Both the position numbers and the translations under genes were made by a program. Of a stretch of 64,000 bases of DNA, positions 8,787-16,616 are shown piece after piece. The notes beneath the pieces were generated by a model. The model made no database searches and was not told the DNA's origin. It saw nothing but the letters and a program-made list of their open reading frames with translations. Positions within the stretch are counted from its first letter, which is position 1, and every line of letters starts with the position of its first letter. The DNA is from Sporisorium sorghi. Its lineage: Eukaryota; Basidiomycota; Ustilaginomycetes; Ustilaginales; Ustilaginaceae. The stretch lies in NCBI GenBank assembly GCA_023212695.1, contig JALCCG010000001.1, positions 581,688-645,687 on the forward strand. Reading direction: 5' to 3'.

Positions 8787-10575
8787 ACGCGCTCCCCTCC
8801 TTCAAATAGGGTTTGGATAGCAATAACGGGAAATGCATGACAACCTTCGTTCCTTCGTCCGTCGACTCGATCAGAAGTCCTGTTGGCTGGTTCTTAAACA
8901 TAAGCTCCAGGCTTTCCCTAAGATTTTGGAGGCCAATGCTTTTTCGTTTCCGGTTGGACTGATTCTCCTGCGATCGCTTAATCCCCATGCCATTATCCAC
9001 AACTTCCAAATAAAGCAGCGAATCGCGGCTTGATGCACAAATGACGATTTGCCCCTCATGATGGGATTGTCCAAACCCATGGAGCAGCGAATTTTCTACC
9101 AGCGGCTGCAGGCAGAATTTCGGAATCAGCGCATACTCCAGATCCTCGCTTACTTCATACTGAATCTCAATGCCGTGCCCGAATCGTTTCCGCTGGATAT
9201 CCATATAGGATTCGACCAGTACAATTTCGTCCTTCAGAAGGATGAGGTCAACCTCCAAATTCAGCGTTGTTTCCAATATGTTGCCAAGCGCAACACAAAT
9301 CTCGTAAATCTCATCCTCATCCTTATCCAGCGCGATACTCTTGATGGTGTTCAGCGTGTTCAGCAGAAAATGAGGATTCATCTGACTAAGCAGCACCTGA
9401 AACCGGACAAATTGCTTTTGACGCTCCTCAAGCTTTAACCGCTCCAACAGATTATTGATGTCTGCAATCATGTAATTGAAGCTTCGGGTCAACGCCAGTA
9501 ATTCACCCCGACCCTGTTCCGGAAGCTTAGTCTTCAAATTCAATTTTACGGTGGTCTCCATTTTTCGCTGAAGCAGCTTCAAAGGGCCGGTGACCGTTGA
9601 AGAAATGAGGTAAGTCAAGAGTACAAACAGCAGCAGGATAGCCCCATAAACGGTATAAAACCTCTGCTTCTGTTTGTTCACTTCTTCAAACAACAAGGAC
9701 AGCGGCACCTTCTTCACGAGATAACCGTCCAGCTCTTGAATCTTGCTGTAGGTATACATCGTATGATTGTTCACAATGGATTGGGAGGAGGAATCCGCTC
9801 CCGCGCTCTGACTGGCTGCTGCAATAGCAGATGACACGGTAGACGGCACGTCCTCTTCCGAATCCGATTGAAGCAGCGTATGTCCGTTTGCATCCAGCAG
9901 GAAATAGGCGCCTTCCCCATGTCTGCCGAATGTTTTTTCCTCGAACCAGCCCTCATAATCGATACTAAAACGTCCGTAAGCAAATGGCTTCAATCCATCG
10001 TCACGCAGCAATGCGTAAAGGCTCAGCATCCGAATGCCCTGCCTCTCTCGGACCTCCGTCGTGTGATCATCGGATGTCCAGATGTAACGCTGTCCCCCTG
10101 CCCTTTTCAGCTCCTGCACCCAGGGCTCGGAGCTCATGGCGGCATAATTCAGGGAGCTCACCGGTGTATACGAGGTGTAAGCGTTTCCTTTTAAATCGAT
10201 TAAAGTGTAGAAAACCGTAGCTCCTGTTAGGAAAAAGCTGTTTTCAATACCTGCAAATTTATTTTCAACGATTCGTTTTCGATGGATAGCATCATATAAT
10301 TCCGGCTGCTGCATGACTTGGCGGAGAACGGAATCCTGTTCCAGCAGCATCCCGGTTTTCATCACAAGGCTCATCAAATCGATAAGATCGTATTTGATGC
10401 CTTCGAGCTGCTTGATGTTACTGTCCGAAGCATTCCGCTGGAGTATCGTTTCCGTTTCCCGGAAGTTGTAGAGGAATAACAGCGCAATCGGCGCGAGGAG
10501 AAACAACAGAAAGGAAAACAAGATTCGGTGTTTAAAGGTTTCAGGCGTTATTCGTCGTAACCATCTGGTCAACAT
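8764..10575 (-). CDS. Sensor histidine kinase (YesM-like)
   Basis: This 603-residue kinase has one membrane helix at about 18-38, an extracellular sensing region (about 40-300), a second helix at about 307-330, a HAMP segment, and a His_kinase domain with QMNPHFLLN (His402 the likely phospho-acceptor). The ATPase part carries LQPLVENSLLHGF and DNGMGI. It would sense an extracellular carbohydrate, or the loaded binding protein, and phosphorylate the AraC-type regulator whose gene overlaps its 3' end. Translational coupling is likely. The initiation site at 10575 has only a weak Shine-Dalgarno sequence. Confidence 0.92.
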   Translation of the reverse strand: MLTRWLRRITPETFKHRILFSFLLFLLAPIALLFLYNFRETETILQRNASDSNIKQLEGIKYDLIDLMSLVMKTGMLLEQDSVLRQVMQQPELYDAIHRKRIVENKFAGIENSFFLTGATVFYTLIDLKGNAYTSYTPVSSLNYAAMSSEPWVQELKRAGGQRYIWTSDDHTTEVRERQGIRMLSLYALLRDDGLKPFAYGRFSIDYEGWFEEKTFGRHGEGAYFLLDANGHTLLQSDSEEDVPSTVSSAIAAASQSAGADSSSQSIVNNHTMYTYSKIQELDGYLVKKVPLSLLFEEVNKQKQRFYTVYGAILLLFVLLTYLISSTVTGPLKLLQRKMETTVKLNLKTKLPEQGRGELLALTRSFNYMIADINNLLERLKLEERQKQFVRFQVLLSQMNPHFLLNTLNTIKSIALDKDEDEIYEICVALGNILETTLNLEVDLILLKDEIVLVESYMDIQRKRFGHGIEIQYEVSEDLEYALIPKFCLQPLVENSLLHGFGQSHHEGQIVICASSRDSLLYLEVVDNGMGIKRSQENQSNRKRKSIGLQNLRESLELMFKNQPTGLLIESTDEGTKVVMHFPLLLSKPYLKEGSAYVAHTDR

Positions 10576-10732
10576 GATTATGGCTCAGCCCTCCAATCGG
10601 TGTGTATCTCCCAATTTACTTGAGGTTACACTTGATCGCAACCATAATTTTTTTAAGCTCAAACGAACAGATCCTGAAGAAACGTAAACCAGCCCTTGAT
10701 AGAGTCTGGTTTACGCTTTTGAATCGGCATTT

Positions 10733-10868
10733 CTATGGATCTATACTTGTCATGTATGTATTAGGCAATCCCAAATCCTCATATAATACTGCGCTTGTAT
10801 GGTGTGCTGCCGTATGAACGCGACTAGATCCGTCACGCGGACGAATCAGTGCAACACGCTTTAAAACA
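10733..10868 (-). pseudogene. Possible remnant of a gene 3' end
   Basis: A minus-strand frame of about 43 codons ending at the TAG at 10735-10733 reads like the C-terminus of a real protein (segments VALIRPRDGSSRVHT and VLYEDLGLPNTYM). It has no start codon or ribosome binding site, and its upstream end runs into the terminator at 10872-10894. I do not recognise the family; chance cannot be excluded. Confidence 0.25.
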
Positions 10869-10871
10869 AAA

Positions 10872-10894
10872 AAAGCCGCGAATTCCGCGACTTT
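10872..10894 (-). terminator. Terminator of the S41 peptidase gene
   Basis: The stem AAAG-C-CGCG/CGCG-A-CTTT with loop AATTC is followed on the minus strand by a run of T residues. It belongs to a recurring terminator type in this window with near-identical stems (also near 12648, 17465 and 43403). Confidence 0.75.
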
Positions 10895-10975
10895 ATCCTC
10901 ATATCCCTTGCTGCGTTCCCTAGCCCAACAATTGGAACATAGATTTTTATCATATCCGGCCGATCATTCATTTCC

Positions 10976-11947
10976 TTACAGCTGCTTCAATTGGTTCTCG
11001 GCTTCCTTTACTATAAATCCATATTCGTTTCTGTCCTGATATAAAGATATTACGTGTTTAAGAGCAAGTTTATACGCCGTTTCATATGCCTCATGTTGAG
11101 TTGTCTCAACATCCGGCGTTACGCCTATTCCCTCCCAATTGGTTTGGGTAATAGGATTAATCGCTCGTCCATCCGGGATAAAAATACCAAAGTGTTTCGT
11201 TAATTGATGAACGGCTCCAGGATTGGCTCCTCCTGCGGTAACTTCTCCAATGATGGTTGCCCGCTTTAAGTTTTTCAGATTATATGTAAACTCCTCCGCA
11301 GCAGAGAATGTTCTGTGACTCGTTAATACATAAACAGGTTTGTTTCCATACCGTTTTCCGGGCACATACGATAACGTCCAAGACTGACTTATAACATCGT
11401 TTGCCCGCGAATAAAAACTGTTTAAGTGAAAAGGTTCGGAATCAAACAAATAACTTGTGAGAAAGGCAACCATCGATGGGCTCCCGCCACCGTTATTCCG
11501 TAAATCAAAGATAAGCGCGTCCGTGTTAGCCACCAAATTCATTGCATTTACTGCAGCCTCGCCTGCAAACTCTGGATCGTGAAAACCTCGCAAATGGATA
11601 TAGCCGATGTTCCCCGCAAGACGTTCAACTCTATGAAATCCATAATTATCGAGCTTGGCATGGAGGAGATATTCCTCCCTTTGCTCCTTCTCACTAATCT
11701 TCATATCAACCGACTTCTCTTGTTCCGTGTATCGTAATTTCAAATGCTTGTCTTTACTAATTTCCCGAAGGTCGTACGTGACTTGTTCACAAAAAGCTTC
11801 TGCGTTTTTAATCGCTTCATATTCTTTTCCGACTAACTTATGCTCCAAGTAATTTCCCATTTCTTCAGCAACATCGGGAAACACATAATGATTATTTAAC
11901 GCTTTGGCTAATGAATGGATTACCTCTTCATGAGCCCAACCCCTCAT
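10976..11947 (-). CDS. S41-family peptidase (C-terminal processing type)
   Basis: About 323 residues. The N-terminal helical part (VIHSLAKALNNHYVFPDVAEEM) and the core GYIHLRGFHDPEF, LIFDLRNNGGGSPSM and VYVLTSHRTFSAAEEFTYNLKNL match tail-specific/IRBP-like S41 serine peptidases; Ser in RTFSAAEEF is the likely nucleophile. No signal peptide or PDZ domain is evident, which separates it from CtpA. The start is uncertain: an ATG at 11947 has GGAAG 8 nt upstream and fits family N-termini, whereas a longer frame to 12070 overlaps the GNAT gene. It is followed by its own terminator. Confidence 0.8.
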   Translation of the reverse strand: MRGWAHEEVIHSLAKALNNHYVFPDVAEEMGNYLEHKLVGKEYEAIKNAEAFCEQVTYDLREISKDKHLKLRYTEQEKSVDMKISEKEQREEYLLHAKLDNYGFHRVERLAGNIGYIHLRGFHDPEFAGEAAVNAMNLVANTDALIFDLRNNGGGSPSMVAFLTSYLFDSEPFHLNSFYSRANDVISQSWTLSYVPGKRYGNKPVYVLTSHRTFSAAEEFTYNLKNLKRATIIGEVTAGGANPGAVHQLTKHFGIFIPDGRAINPITQTNWEGIGVTPDVETTQHEAYETAYKLALKHVISLYQDRNEYGFIVKEAENQLKQL

Positions 11948-12018
11948 CTGGTTAGCTTCCACGATCATCATCCCCTCTAAATTATTGTTCAAAACGGACC
12001 CGTTGAAAAACAATTGAT

Positions 12019-12561
12019 CTAACTGCTCTCGGAGGGATTGATAAGTGCAAGAACCTGATGATCCTCCCATACCCCGTTGATCTTCACGTTGCTTCGGGCT
12101 ATGCCTTCTTTGTGGAACCCTGCATGCTCAAGCACGCGTATGGAGCCGGGATTCCGGGGAGAGGCCTCCCCTACGATCCGGTGAAACCGAAGCTCCTCGA
12201 AGGCATAGCGTACCACCTGTTTTACGGCTTCTGTCATATAACCCTTGCCGTTATGATTCTGGTCCAGGCTGTATCCGATCATACAGCTCTGAAGCGGGTC
12301 CCGTACCACGAAGGACAGCCCTATACTACCAATAATCCGGTCGTCCTCGGTGCGGCATATCACGAAGTCATATTTCCGGTCCTCCTCCCTGTCCGTCTTA
12401 CTCTTCCTAATCATTTGGAGCTGATGCTCCTCTGTATAGAACCCTTCTGGGTTGCTTGGCGAGAAGTTCTCAAAAAAGACCCGATTGCGATTGTACATGT
12501 CTGTCAATTCTGCGGCGTCCGCTTCCTCCGGAAATCGGACATATACTTGCTGCTCTATCAT
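12019..12561 (-). CDS. GNAT acetyltransferase (RimJ/RimL type)
   Basis: About 180 residues with the GNAT fold: VRFPEEADAAEL at the N-terminus, DRIIGSIGLSFV, the acetyl-CoA loop DQNHNGKGYMTEAVKQVVRYAF (a variant of Q/RxxGxG/A), and RNPGSIRVLEHAGFHKEGI near the end, which is characteristic of RimJ/RimL-like N-acetyltransferases. The start is the ATG at 12561, placed 9 nt after GGGG; the frame extends upstream to a TTG at 12579. The acceptor may be a protein N-terminus or a small amine and cannot be decided here. Confidence 0.88.
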   Translation of the reverse strand: MIEQQVYVRFPEEADAAELTDMYNRNRVFFENFSPSNPEGFYTEEHQLQMIRKSKTDREEDRKYDFVICRTEDDRIIGSIGLSFVVRDPLQSCMIGYSLDQNHNGKGYMTEAVKQVVRYAFEELRFHRIVGEASPRNPGSIRVLEHAGFHKEGIARSNVKINGVWEDHQVLALINPSESS

Positions 12562-12647
12562 CTGCACCATCCCCACCAACTCATAAAATGTAAGGAGATT
12601 ATATCACAGGATGGAAAGGGGCAGATATTGCGATTCGCAAAACAAAA

Positions 12648-12669
12648 AAAGCCGCGAATGGCGCGACTT
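12648..12669 (-). terminator. Terminator of the SUMF-domain lipoprotein gene
   Basis: A GCCGCG/CGCGAC-type hairpin with loop AATGG is followed by seven or more T on the minus strand. It lies about 100 nt past the lipoprotein stop and just upstream of the GNAT gene. Confidence 0.7.
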
Positions 12670-12766
12670 CCCAGACCTATATGCTCTTGTCCAACGAAAC
12701 TTCGCTGAGCTCGTTGTTCCCCTTATTCCTGGAGATAAAAGTGATGCTTTGTCTGCCTTGTTCCGA

Positions 12767-13606
12767 CTATTCTCCGCGAACGACACGGAAGCCTTGATCA
12801 GGACCGAAGCCATTCGCATCAAACTTGCCTCGGAAGGATATCTCGTTGTTGCTGACGTCACCCATCCAACCGCCGCCCTTCACAAGCCGGTAGGAGCCGG
12901 TCCGGCTATCCGAATCGCCATGCCACTCCCAGCACCATTCCCTTACGTTGCCAGACATATCGTAAATGCCTAACTCATTGGGTTTCCGGGTACCGATCGA
13001 TTTGGTTTGATTGCGGTTGTTCTCTATGGCTGGCCAGTTCCAATTTCCGGTTAAGGGTTTGTTCCCGGCGTTTTTCCAATACCATGCGACCTCGTCGGCA
13101 TTATTGCTGCCGCTGTATATGTAACCCTTGCTCGCCTGACCTCCGCCTGCAGCATATTCCCACTCCGCTTCGGTTGGCAATCGGTAACCGTTAGCCCCCT
13201 CATGGATCGTGACTATCCATTTTATATTATCGTTCTCATTGTTGTTATTCGGGTCCTTTTTGTTCTTGTCTATATTGTAAAACGGATTTAAACCCTCTTT
13301 TAGACTTCTTTGATTACAGTATTCCACAGCGTCATACCAGCTCACCATCTCTACGGGTAAATTGTCGCCTTTGAATCCCGAGGGATTACTGCCCATGACC
13401 TCGGCCCACTCTTTTTGGGTGACCTCATATTTGCCGATATAAAAATTCGATAGGGTCATGCCTTCTCCAGCGTAATTGGAGTTGTTGTTCTTAAAGGTTC
13501 CGCCCTCCACGAATACAAGATCATTCTTCGATTCAGGTTTTTCTTCCGAACATGCGCTGATCACAACCACTGCTGCTATTAAAAGAAACATGAATAGCTT
13601 TCTCAT
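12767..13606 (-). CDS. SUMF1 (formylglycine-generating-enzyme fold) domain lipoprotein
   Basis: The protein starts at the ATG at 13606 (AGGAG 8 nt upstream) with a lipoprotein signal MRKLFMFLLIAAVVVISAC. The mature part is a SUMF1-fold domain: FVEGGTFKNNNSN, FYIGKYEVTQKEWAEVMG, LPVEMVSWYDAVEYCNQ, NGYRLPTEAEWEYAAGGG, NELGIYDMSGNVREWCWEW and the terminal GFRVVRGE. An Asn/Lys-rich insert (about residues 125-145) is unusual. A true sulfatase-activating enzyme is unlikely because it is a surface lipoprotein and no sulfatase gene is nearby; such domains often serve as binding modules. A small frame ends right at its ribosome binding site. Confidence 0.85.
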   Translation of the reverse strand: MRKLFMFLLIAAVVVISACSEEKPESKNDLVFVEGGTFKNNNSNYAGEGMTLSNFYIGKYEVTQKEWAEVMGSNPSGFKGDNLPVEMVSWYDAVEYCNQRSLKEGLNPFYNIDKNKKDPNNNNENDNIKWIVTIHEGANGYRLPTEAEWEYAAGGGQASKGYIYSGSNNADEVAWYWKNAGNKPLTGNWNWPAIENNRNQTKSIGTRKPNELGIYDMSGNVREWCWEWHGDSDSRTGSYRLVKGGGWMGDVSNNEISFRGKFDANGFGPDQGFRVVRGE

Positions 13607-13619
13607 TGACATATCTCCT

Positions 13620-13820
13620 TTAAGCCTGATAGGAAAAATGATAAACGATGATAGCCTGCTGCTCGGCTCCGGCAAGCCATGGGCCGCTGTTCCCGTTAAT
13701 TCCGCTAGCCCTGCCCAGCGCAACCGGACCGATGGATACAACGGGAGGAGAACGGCCAATCGGCCGCCCTCCAATGTTGAAGTCCACTTCGGTATGACAT
13801 AATTTATCCGCGTAATTCAT
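13620..13820 (-). CDS. Small hypothetical protein, possibly coupled to the SUMF lipoprotein
   Basis: A 66-codon frame whose TAA stop (13622-13620) merges into the AAAGGAG ribosome binding site of the SUMF-domain lipoprotein, an arrangement seen in coupled genes. The product is Gly/Pro-rich (FNIGGRPIGRSPPVVSIGP) with a hydrophobic end (AIIVYHFSYQ). No Shine-Dalgarno sequence precedes the ATG and I do not recognise a family. It may be a real small gene, a fragment, or chance. Confidence 0.3.
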   Translation of the reverse strand: MNYADKLCHTEVDFNIGGRPIGRSPPVVSIGPVALGRASGINGNSGPWLAGAEQQAIIVYHFSYQA

Positions 13821-13895
13821 TACCAGTAGCTTGAAACACCGAATGAGTAAGCGGTTTCAAATCTGATCGTTCGTTGTGTTGCCTTCATGCACCCG

Positions 13896-14531
13896 TTACC
13901 ATACCGTTACATTGGAGCTGCCGCTGCTCTGATAGCCCTCTGTCGCTAACACCTGATAGGCCCAGCTGCTTCCCAGATTCATTCCTTTGCTAGCCCATGC
14001 ATTCACATGATTGCTGAACGTAATACTGGAGTTGACGCCGGTCGCTCTCTTCGATTGCCGAACACTCCAGTACTGGGCAAACGTTTGTGTTCCGTCAATG
14101 GAAGGAGCGTTGTATCTCATTGTCGTATAGATGTCATATGTGCCCCCATCACTCGTCACCGTGCCTTTATGTGTTCCCGTAGGCCGGTACGTCCCCCAAC
14201 TGTCCACAACGTAATATTCGATGAGTGAGTTCCGGGTCCATCCGTAAAGGGTCAAATACCCATTGCCGGACGGCGCCCAGACACCGGCATTGTAGTTAAT
14301 TGTCCGGTTTGGAGATCCGGTATTCCAGCCTTTACCGACTACGAAATTCCCGGTATTTTGCCAGGTCACGCTGTAATTGCCGCCGGACCCATTAACGGCA
14401 TTGACCGTACCGCCGCCATCCGTCCAATTTTGCCAGTAGTCCGTAGCTGCACTTGAGGTTGATGCAAACAAGCCAAAACTCATAGATGCTGCAAGAATGA
14501 CCGTCATCAATTTCTTACTAAACTTAAACAT
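13896..14531 (-). CDS. xynA: Secreted endo-1,4-beta-xylanase, GH11
   Basis: The 211-residue protein has a signal peptide ([20 protein letters not shown], cleavage after about residue 28) and a single GH11 jelly-roll domain, the same layout and length as Bacillus XynA. Catalytic residues are visible: Glu105 in [13 protein letters not shown] (nucleophile) and Glu198 in [10 protein letters not shown] (acid/base). It hydrolyses internal beta-1,4 bonds in xylan outside the cell. GAGGAGG lies 6 nt before the ATG. A promoter with an early GAAAGGAGG element lies about 100 nt upstream. Confidence 0.97.
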   Translation of the reverse strand: MFKFSKKLMTVILAASMSFGLFASTSSAATDYWQNWTDGGGTVNAVNGSGGNYSVTWQNTGNFVVGKGWNTGSPNRTINYNAGVWAPSGNGYLTLYGWTRNSLIEYYVVDSWGTYRPTGTHKGTVTSDGGTYDIYTTMRYNAPSIDGTQTFAQYWSVRQSKRATGVNSSITFSNHVNAWASKGMNLGSSWAYQVLATEGYQSSGSSNVTVW

Positions 14532-14628
14532 AATCTACCTCCTCAGATTTTTGTCATTGCCTCATACGTCTGCATGTCGATTGGCTCGCTGTGCAGCACA
14601 TCCCTTATCCTGTATGTTTTTTCCTTTA

Positions 14629-14650
14629 CCTCCTTTCTAAGTAAATTATA
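14629..14650 (-). promoter_or_regulatory. Xylanase promoter -10 and 5' GAAAGGAGG (STAB-SD-like) element
   Basis: On the minus strand a perfect TATAAT (14650-14645) is followed 7 nt later by GAAAGGAGG (14637-14629), about 98 nt before the xylanase start codon. It therefore lies at or near the expected 5' end of the mRNA, too far away to initiate xylanase translation. The same nonamer is the cry3A-type mRNA-stabilising Shine-Dalgarno element in Bacillus. The -35 box is poor. Confidence 0.55.
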
Positions 14651-14871
14651 GAATGATAGCGATTTCATAACACTTCACAAATTAAATATGTTACATCAAT
14701 TATTTTGCAATTTGAAATATTCTGAGTTTAAATTGATTCTCCAGATCTATTGAGAATAATTAACATTTAAAGTAAATTATGCTTATCAAACCAAGAGCAA
14801 TGATCCGCAGAGGAAATCGTTTCACGCCAATCACGTAAGCGCTGTCAATCACTAGTTTTCCGTGAAGTTTT

Positions 14872-14880
14872 GAAAGGAGG
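14872..14880 (+). promoter_or_regulatory. GAAAGGAGG element in the chitinase leader
   Basis: GAAAGGAGG lies 57 nt before the chitinase start, which has its own GAGGAGG. It is followed after 2 nt by an ATG opening a 13-codon frame that stops at TAG (14920-14922), just before the chitinase ribosome binding site. With such short spacing the leader is probably poorly translated, so an mRNA-stabilising role is more likely. Confidence 0.4.
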
Positions 14881-14937
14881 CGATGCTGCTTTACGCAGGT
14901 AGACAAAATCTGATAAACGATTAGTGAGGAGGAATTA

Positions 14938-16404
14938 ATGATGAGAAAGGGCTTATTCGGGGCGCTGGGCAAATCCAAAATGATGCTGCCTCTATTAATT
15001 GTCGTAGCTATGATGATGAGCTTGTTCCCGCGCGAGGTTTCAGCAGCAGAACGGGGTGCATGGGCACCCAATGTGGCTTACGCCGTAAACGATACCGTCA
15101 CTTACAGTGGAAAGACGTACAAGGCTATTCAGCCCCATACCTCATTGACAGGCTGGGAACCACCCAATGTTCCGGCATTGTGGCAGCAGGTTCAAGGCGG
15201 CGGAGGCTCCGATACGGTAGCTCCCACAGCTCCCGCGAACGTAACCGTGAGCGGAGTCACCTCCTCCAGCGTAACTTTGTCCTGGCAGGCCTCCACGGAT
15301 AATGTAGGTGTGACAGGTTATGATGTATACCAAGGTACATCACTTGCAGTAACCGTAACCTCGAATACAGCGACAATCACCGGGCTCTCCGCCAAGACAA
15401 CCTATTCTTTCAAGATCGTTGCCAAGGACGCTGCTGGAAACCTCTCTCCAGCCAGTGCAACGGTAAGTGCAACAACAGCCGAGGGAACTCCTGGCGGTGT
15501 TGGCCAACTGCCGAAGCATATATTGACAGGATACTGGCAAAATTTTGTCAATGGTGCTACCAATGTGAAAGTGAGAAATATACCGGATCAGTACGATATC
15601 ATTGTATTAGCCTTCGCAGAGATGGACCCTGCTAATCCCGGAGGTGTCACCTTTACGGTTAATTCTGCCCTATCCAATGCTCTCGGCGGGTACACAGAAG
15701 CTGAGCTGATCTCGGATATCCAGGCTAAACGTGCTCAAGGCAAGAAGGTTATTATATCTATTGGAGGAGAACTGGGGAACGTCAATCTTAATAATCCTTC
15801 GCCGAATGTAACGAATTTTGTGAACAGCGTTTATGGGATCATCACGAAATTTGGACTGGATGGATTGGACGTTGACCTGGAGCATGGCTTGAATGTACCT
15901 AATTTAACCAATGCGATTCGTCAATTGAAGCAAAAAGTCGGGAATGATTTTGTATTGACGATGGCTCCGCAAACCATCGACATGCAGAATCCAAATACAT
16001 CTTATAGCCAGCTTTATAACAATCTGAAGGATATAACGACCGTGGTGAACGTGCAGTACTATAATTCCGGATGCATGCTGGGTCGTGACGGAAAATGTTA
16101 CAGCCAGGGAACCGTTGATTTCCTTACGGCTCTTTCGGACTTGACGCTGCAGTGGGTGTCTCCTTCCCAATTGGGATTGGGCGTGCCAGCTACCCCTTCA
16201 GCCGCAGGGGGAGGATATGTTTCCCCTACGGTTGTCAATAATGCACTGAATTGTCTTGCAACCGGAAACAGCTGTGGAAGTTATAAGCCAGTTGCTAAAT
16301 ACCCTGATATCCGAGGAGCGATGACATGGTCCATTAACTGGGATGCAACCACGAATTATACCCTTGCCAAGACAGTAAGACCATTCTTGAGCACACTCCC
16401 TTAA
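14938..16404 (+). CDS. Secreted GH18 chitinase with CBM5/12 and fibronectin III domains
   Basis: The 488-residue protein has a signal peptide (1 to about 37, ending VSAA), a chitin-binding CBM5/12-type module at about 38-85 (AWAPNVAYAVNDTVTYSGK, TSLTGWEPP, LWQQV), a fibronectin III domain at about 95-181, and a GH18 barrel at 192-488. The catalytic DxxDxDxE motif is DGLDVDLE at 308-315 (Glu315 the acid), with KVIISIGGELG as the second conserved strand and AMTWSINWD near the end. It cleaves chitin outside the cell. GGAGG precedes two adjacent ATG codons. A terminator follows at 16501. Confidence 0.96.
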   Translation: MMRKGLFGALGKSKMMLPLLIVVAMMMSLFPREVSAAERGAWAPNVAYAVNDTVTYSGKTYKAIQPHTSLTGWEPPNVPALWQQVQGGGGSDTVAPTAPANVTVSGVTSSSVTLSWQASTDNVGVTGYDVYQGTSLAVTVTSNTATITGLSAKTTYSFKIVAKDAAGNLSPASATVSATTAEGTPGGVGQLPKHILTGYWQNFVNGATNVKVRNIPDQYDIIVLAFAEMDPANPGGVTFTVNSALSNALGGYTEAELISDIQAKRAQGKKVIISIGGELGNVNLNNPSPNVTNFVNSVYGIITKFGLDGLDVDLEHGLNVPNLTNAIRQLKQKVGNDFVLTMAPQTIDMQNPNTSYSQLYNNLKDITTVVNVQYYNSGCMLGRDGKCYSQGTVDFLTALSDLTLQWVSPSQLGLGVPATPSAAGGGYVSPTVVNNALNCLATGNSCGSYKPVAKYPDIRGAMTWSINWDATTNYTLAKTVRPFLSTLP

Positions 16405-16500
16405 TATCAGGGAGCTGCTTGCTGAGAGCCGGTCCAATCAATAACCAGCCTTAGTGCTGCCAGAACTAATATAAATTTCTTCACTGACTGCCCATCAAAA

Positions 16501-16545
16501 GTCGCCGCTCTCTTCCGTTGACGGAAAGAAGCGGCGGCTTTTTGA
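16501..16545 (+). terminator. Terminator after chitinase, probably bidirectional
   Basis: GCCGC-TCTCTTCCG TTGA CGGAAAGAA-GCGGC forms a long stem followed by CTTTTTGACTT. The minus side has CTTTTG, so it may also end the convergent hydrolase transcript. Confidence 0.85.
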
Positions 16546-16616
16546 CTTGACTCCATTTTCGGATGCATTAGCCAGCCCTGTTGCTGGATCTCCAGCAAGG
16601 TATGATATTTTCACGC

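Larger units (their letters stand above)
10576..10975. other. Intergenic region with hairpin and possible gene remnant
   Basis: This 400-nt stretch upstream of the histidine kinase holds a 10-bp hairpin (CGTAAACCAG with CTGGTTTACG, 10683-10715) followed on the plus strand by CTTTT, a short coding-like minus-strand frame at 10733-10868, and the S41 peptidase terminator. I see no intact gene. The small plus-strand frame at 10602-10817 has no ribosome binding site. Confidence 0.5.
14532..14937. other. Divergent intergenic region between xylanase and chitinase
   Basis: This 406-nt AT-rich region holds the regulatory sequences of two divergently transcribed secreted hydrolases: the xylanase -10 and GAAAGGAGG on the minus strand, and a second GAAAGGAGG at 14872 on the plus strand. 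GTAAGCGCTGTCAA near 14836 loosely resembles a cre box but is too degenerate to call. No gene is supported. Confidence 0.5.

Noticed and set aside
10602..10817. 71-codon plus-strand frame upstream of the histidine kinase
   Set aside because: No Shine-Dalgarno sequence, no family features, and it crosses a hairpin.
12767..13606. True formylglycine-generating enzyme
   Set aside because: It is a lipoprotein with no sulfatase gene nearby and an atypical insert; only the fold is supported.
14761..14937. Riboswitch in the chitinase leader
   Set aside because: I looked for c-di-GMP-type (GEMM) and other conserved riboswitch cores and saw none; the GAAAGGAGG element explains the leader signal better.
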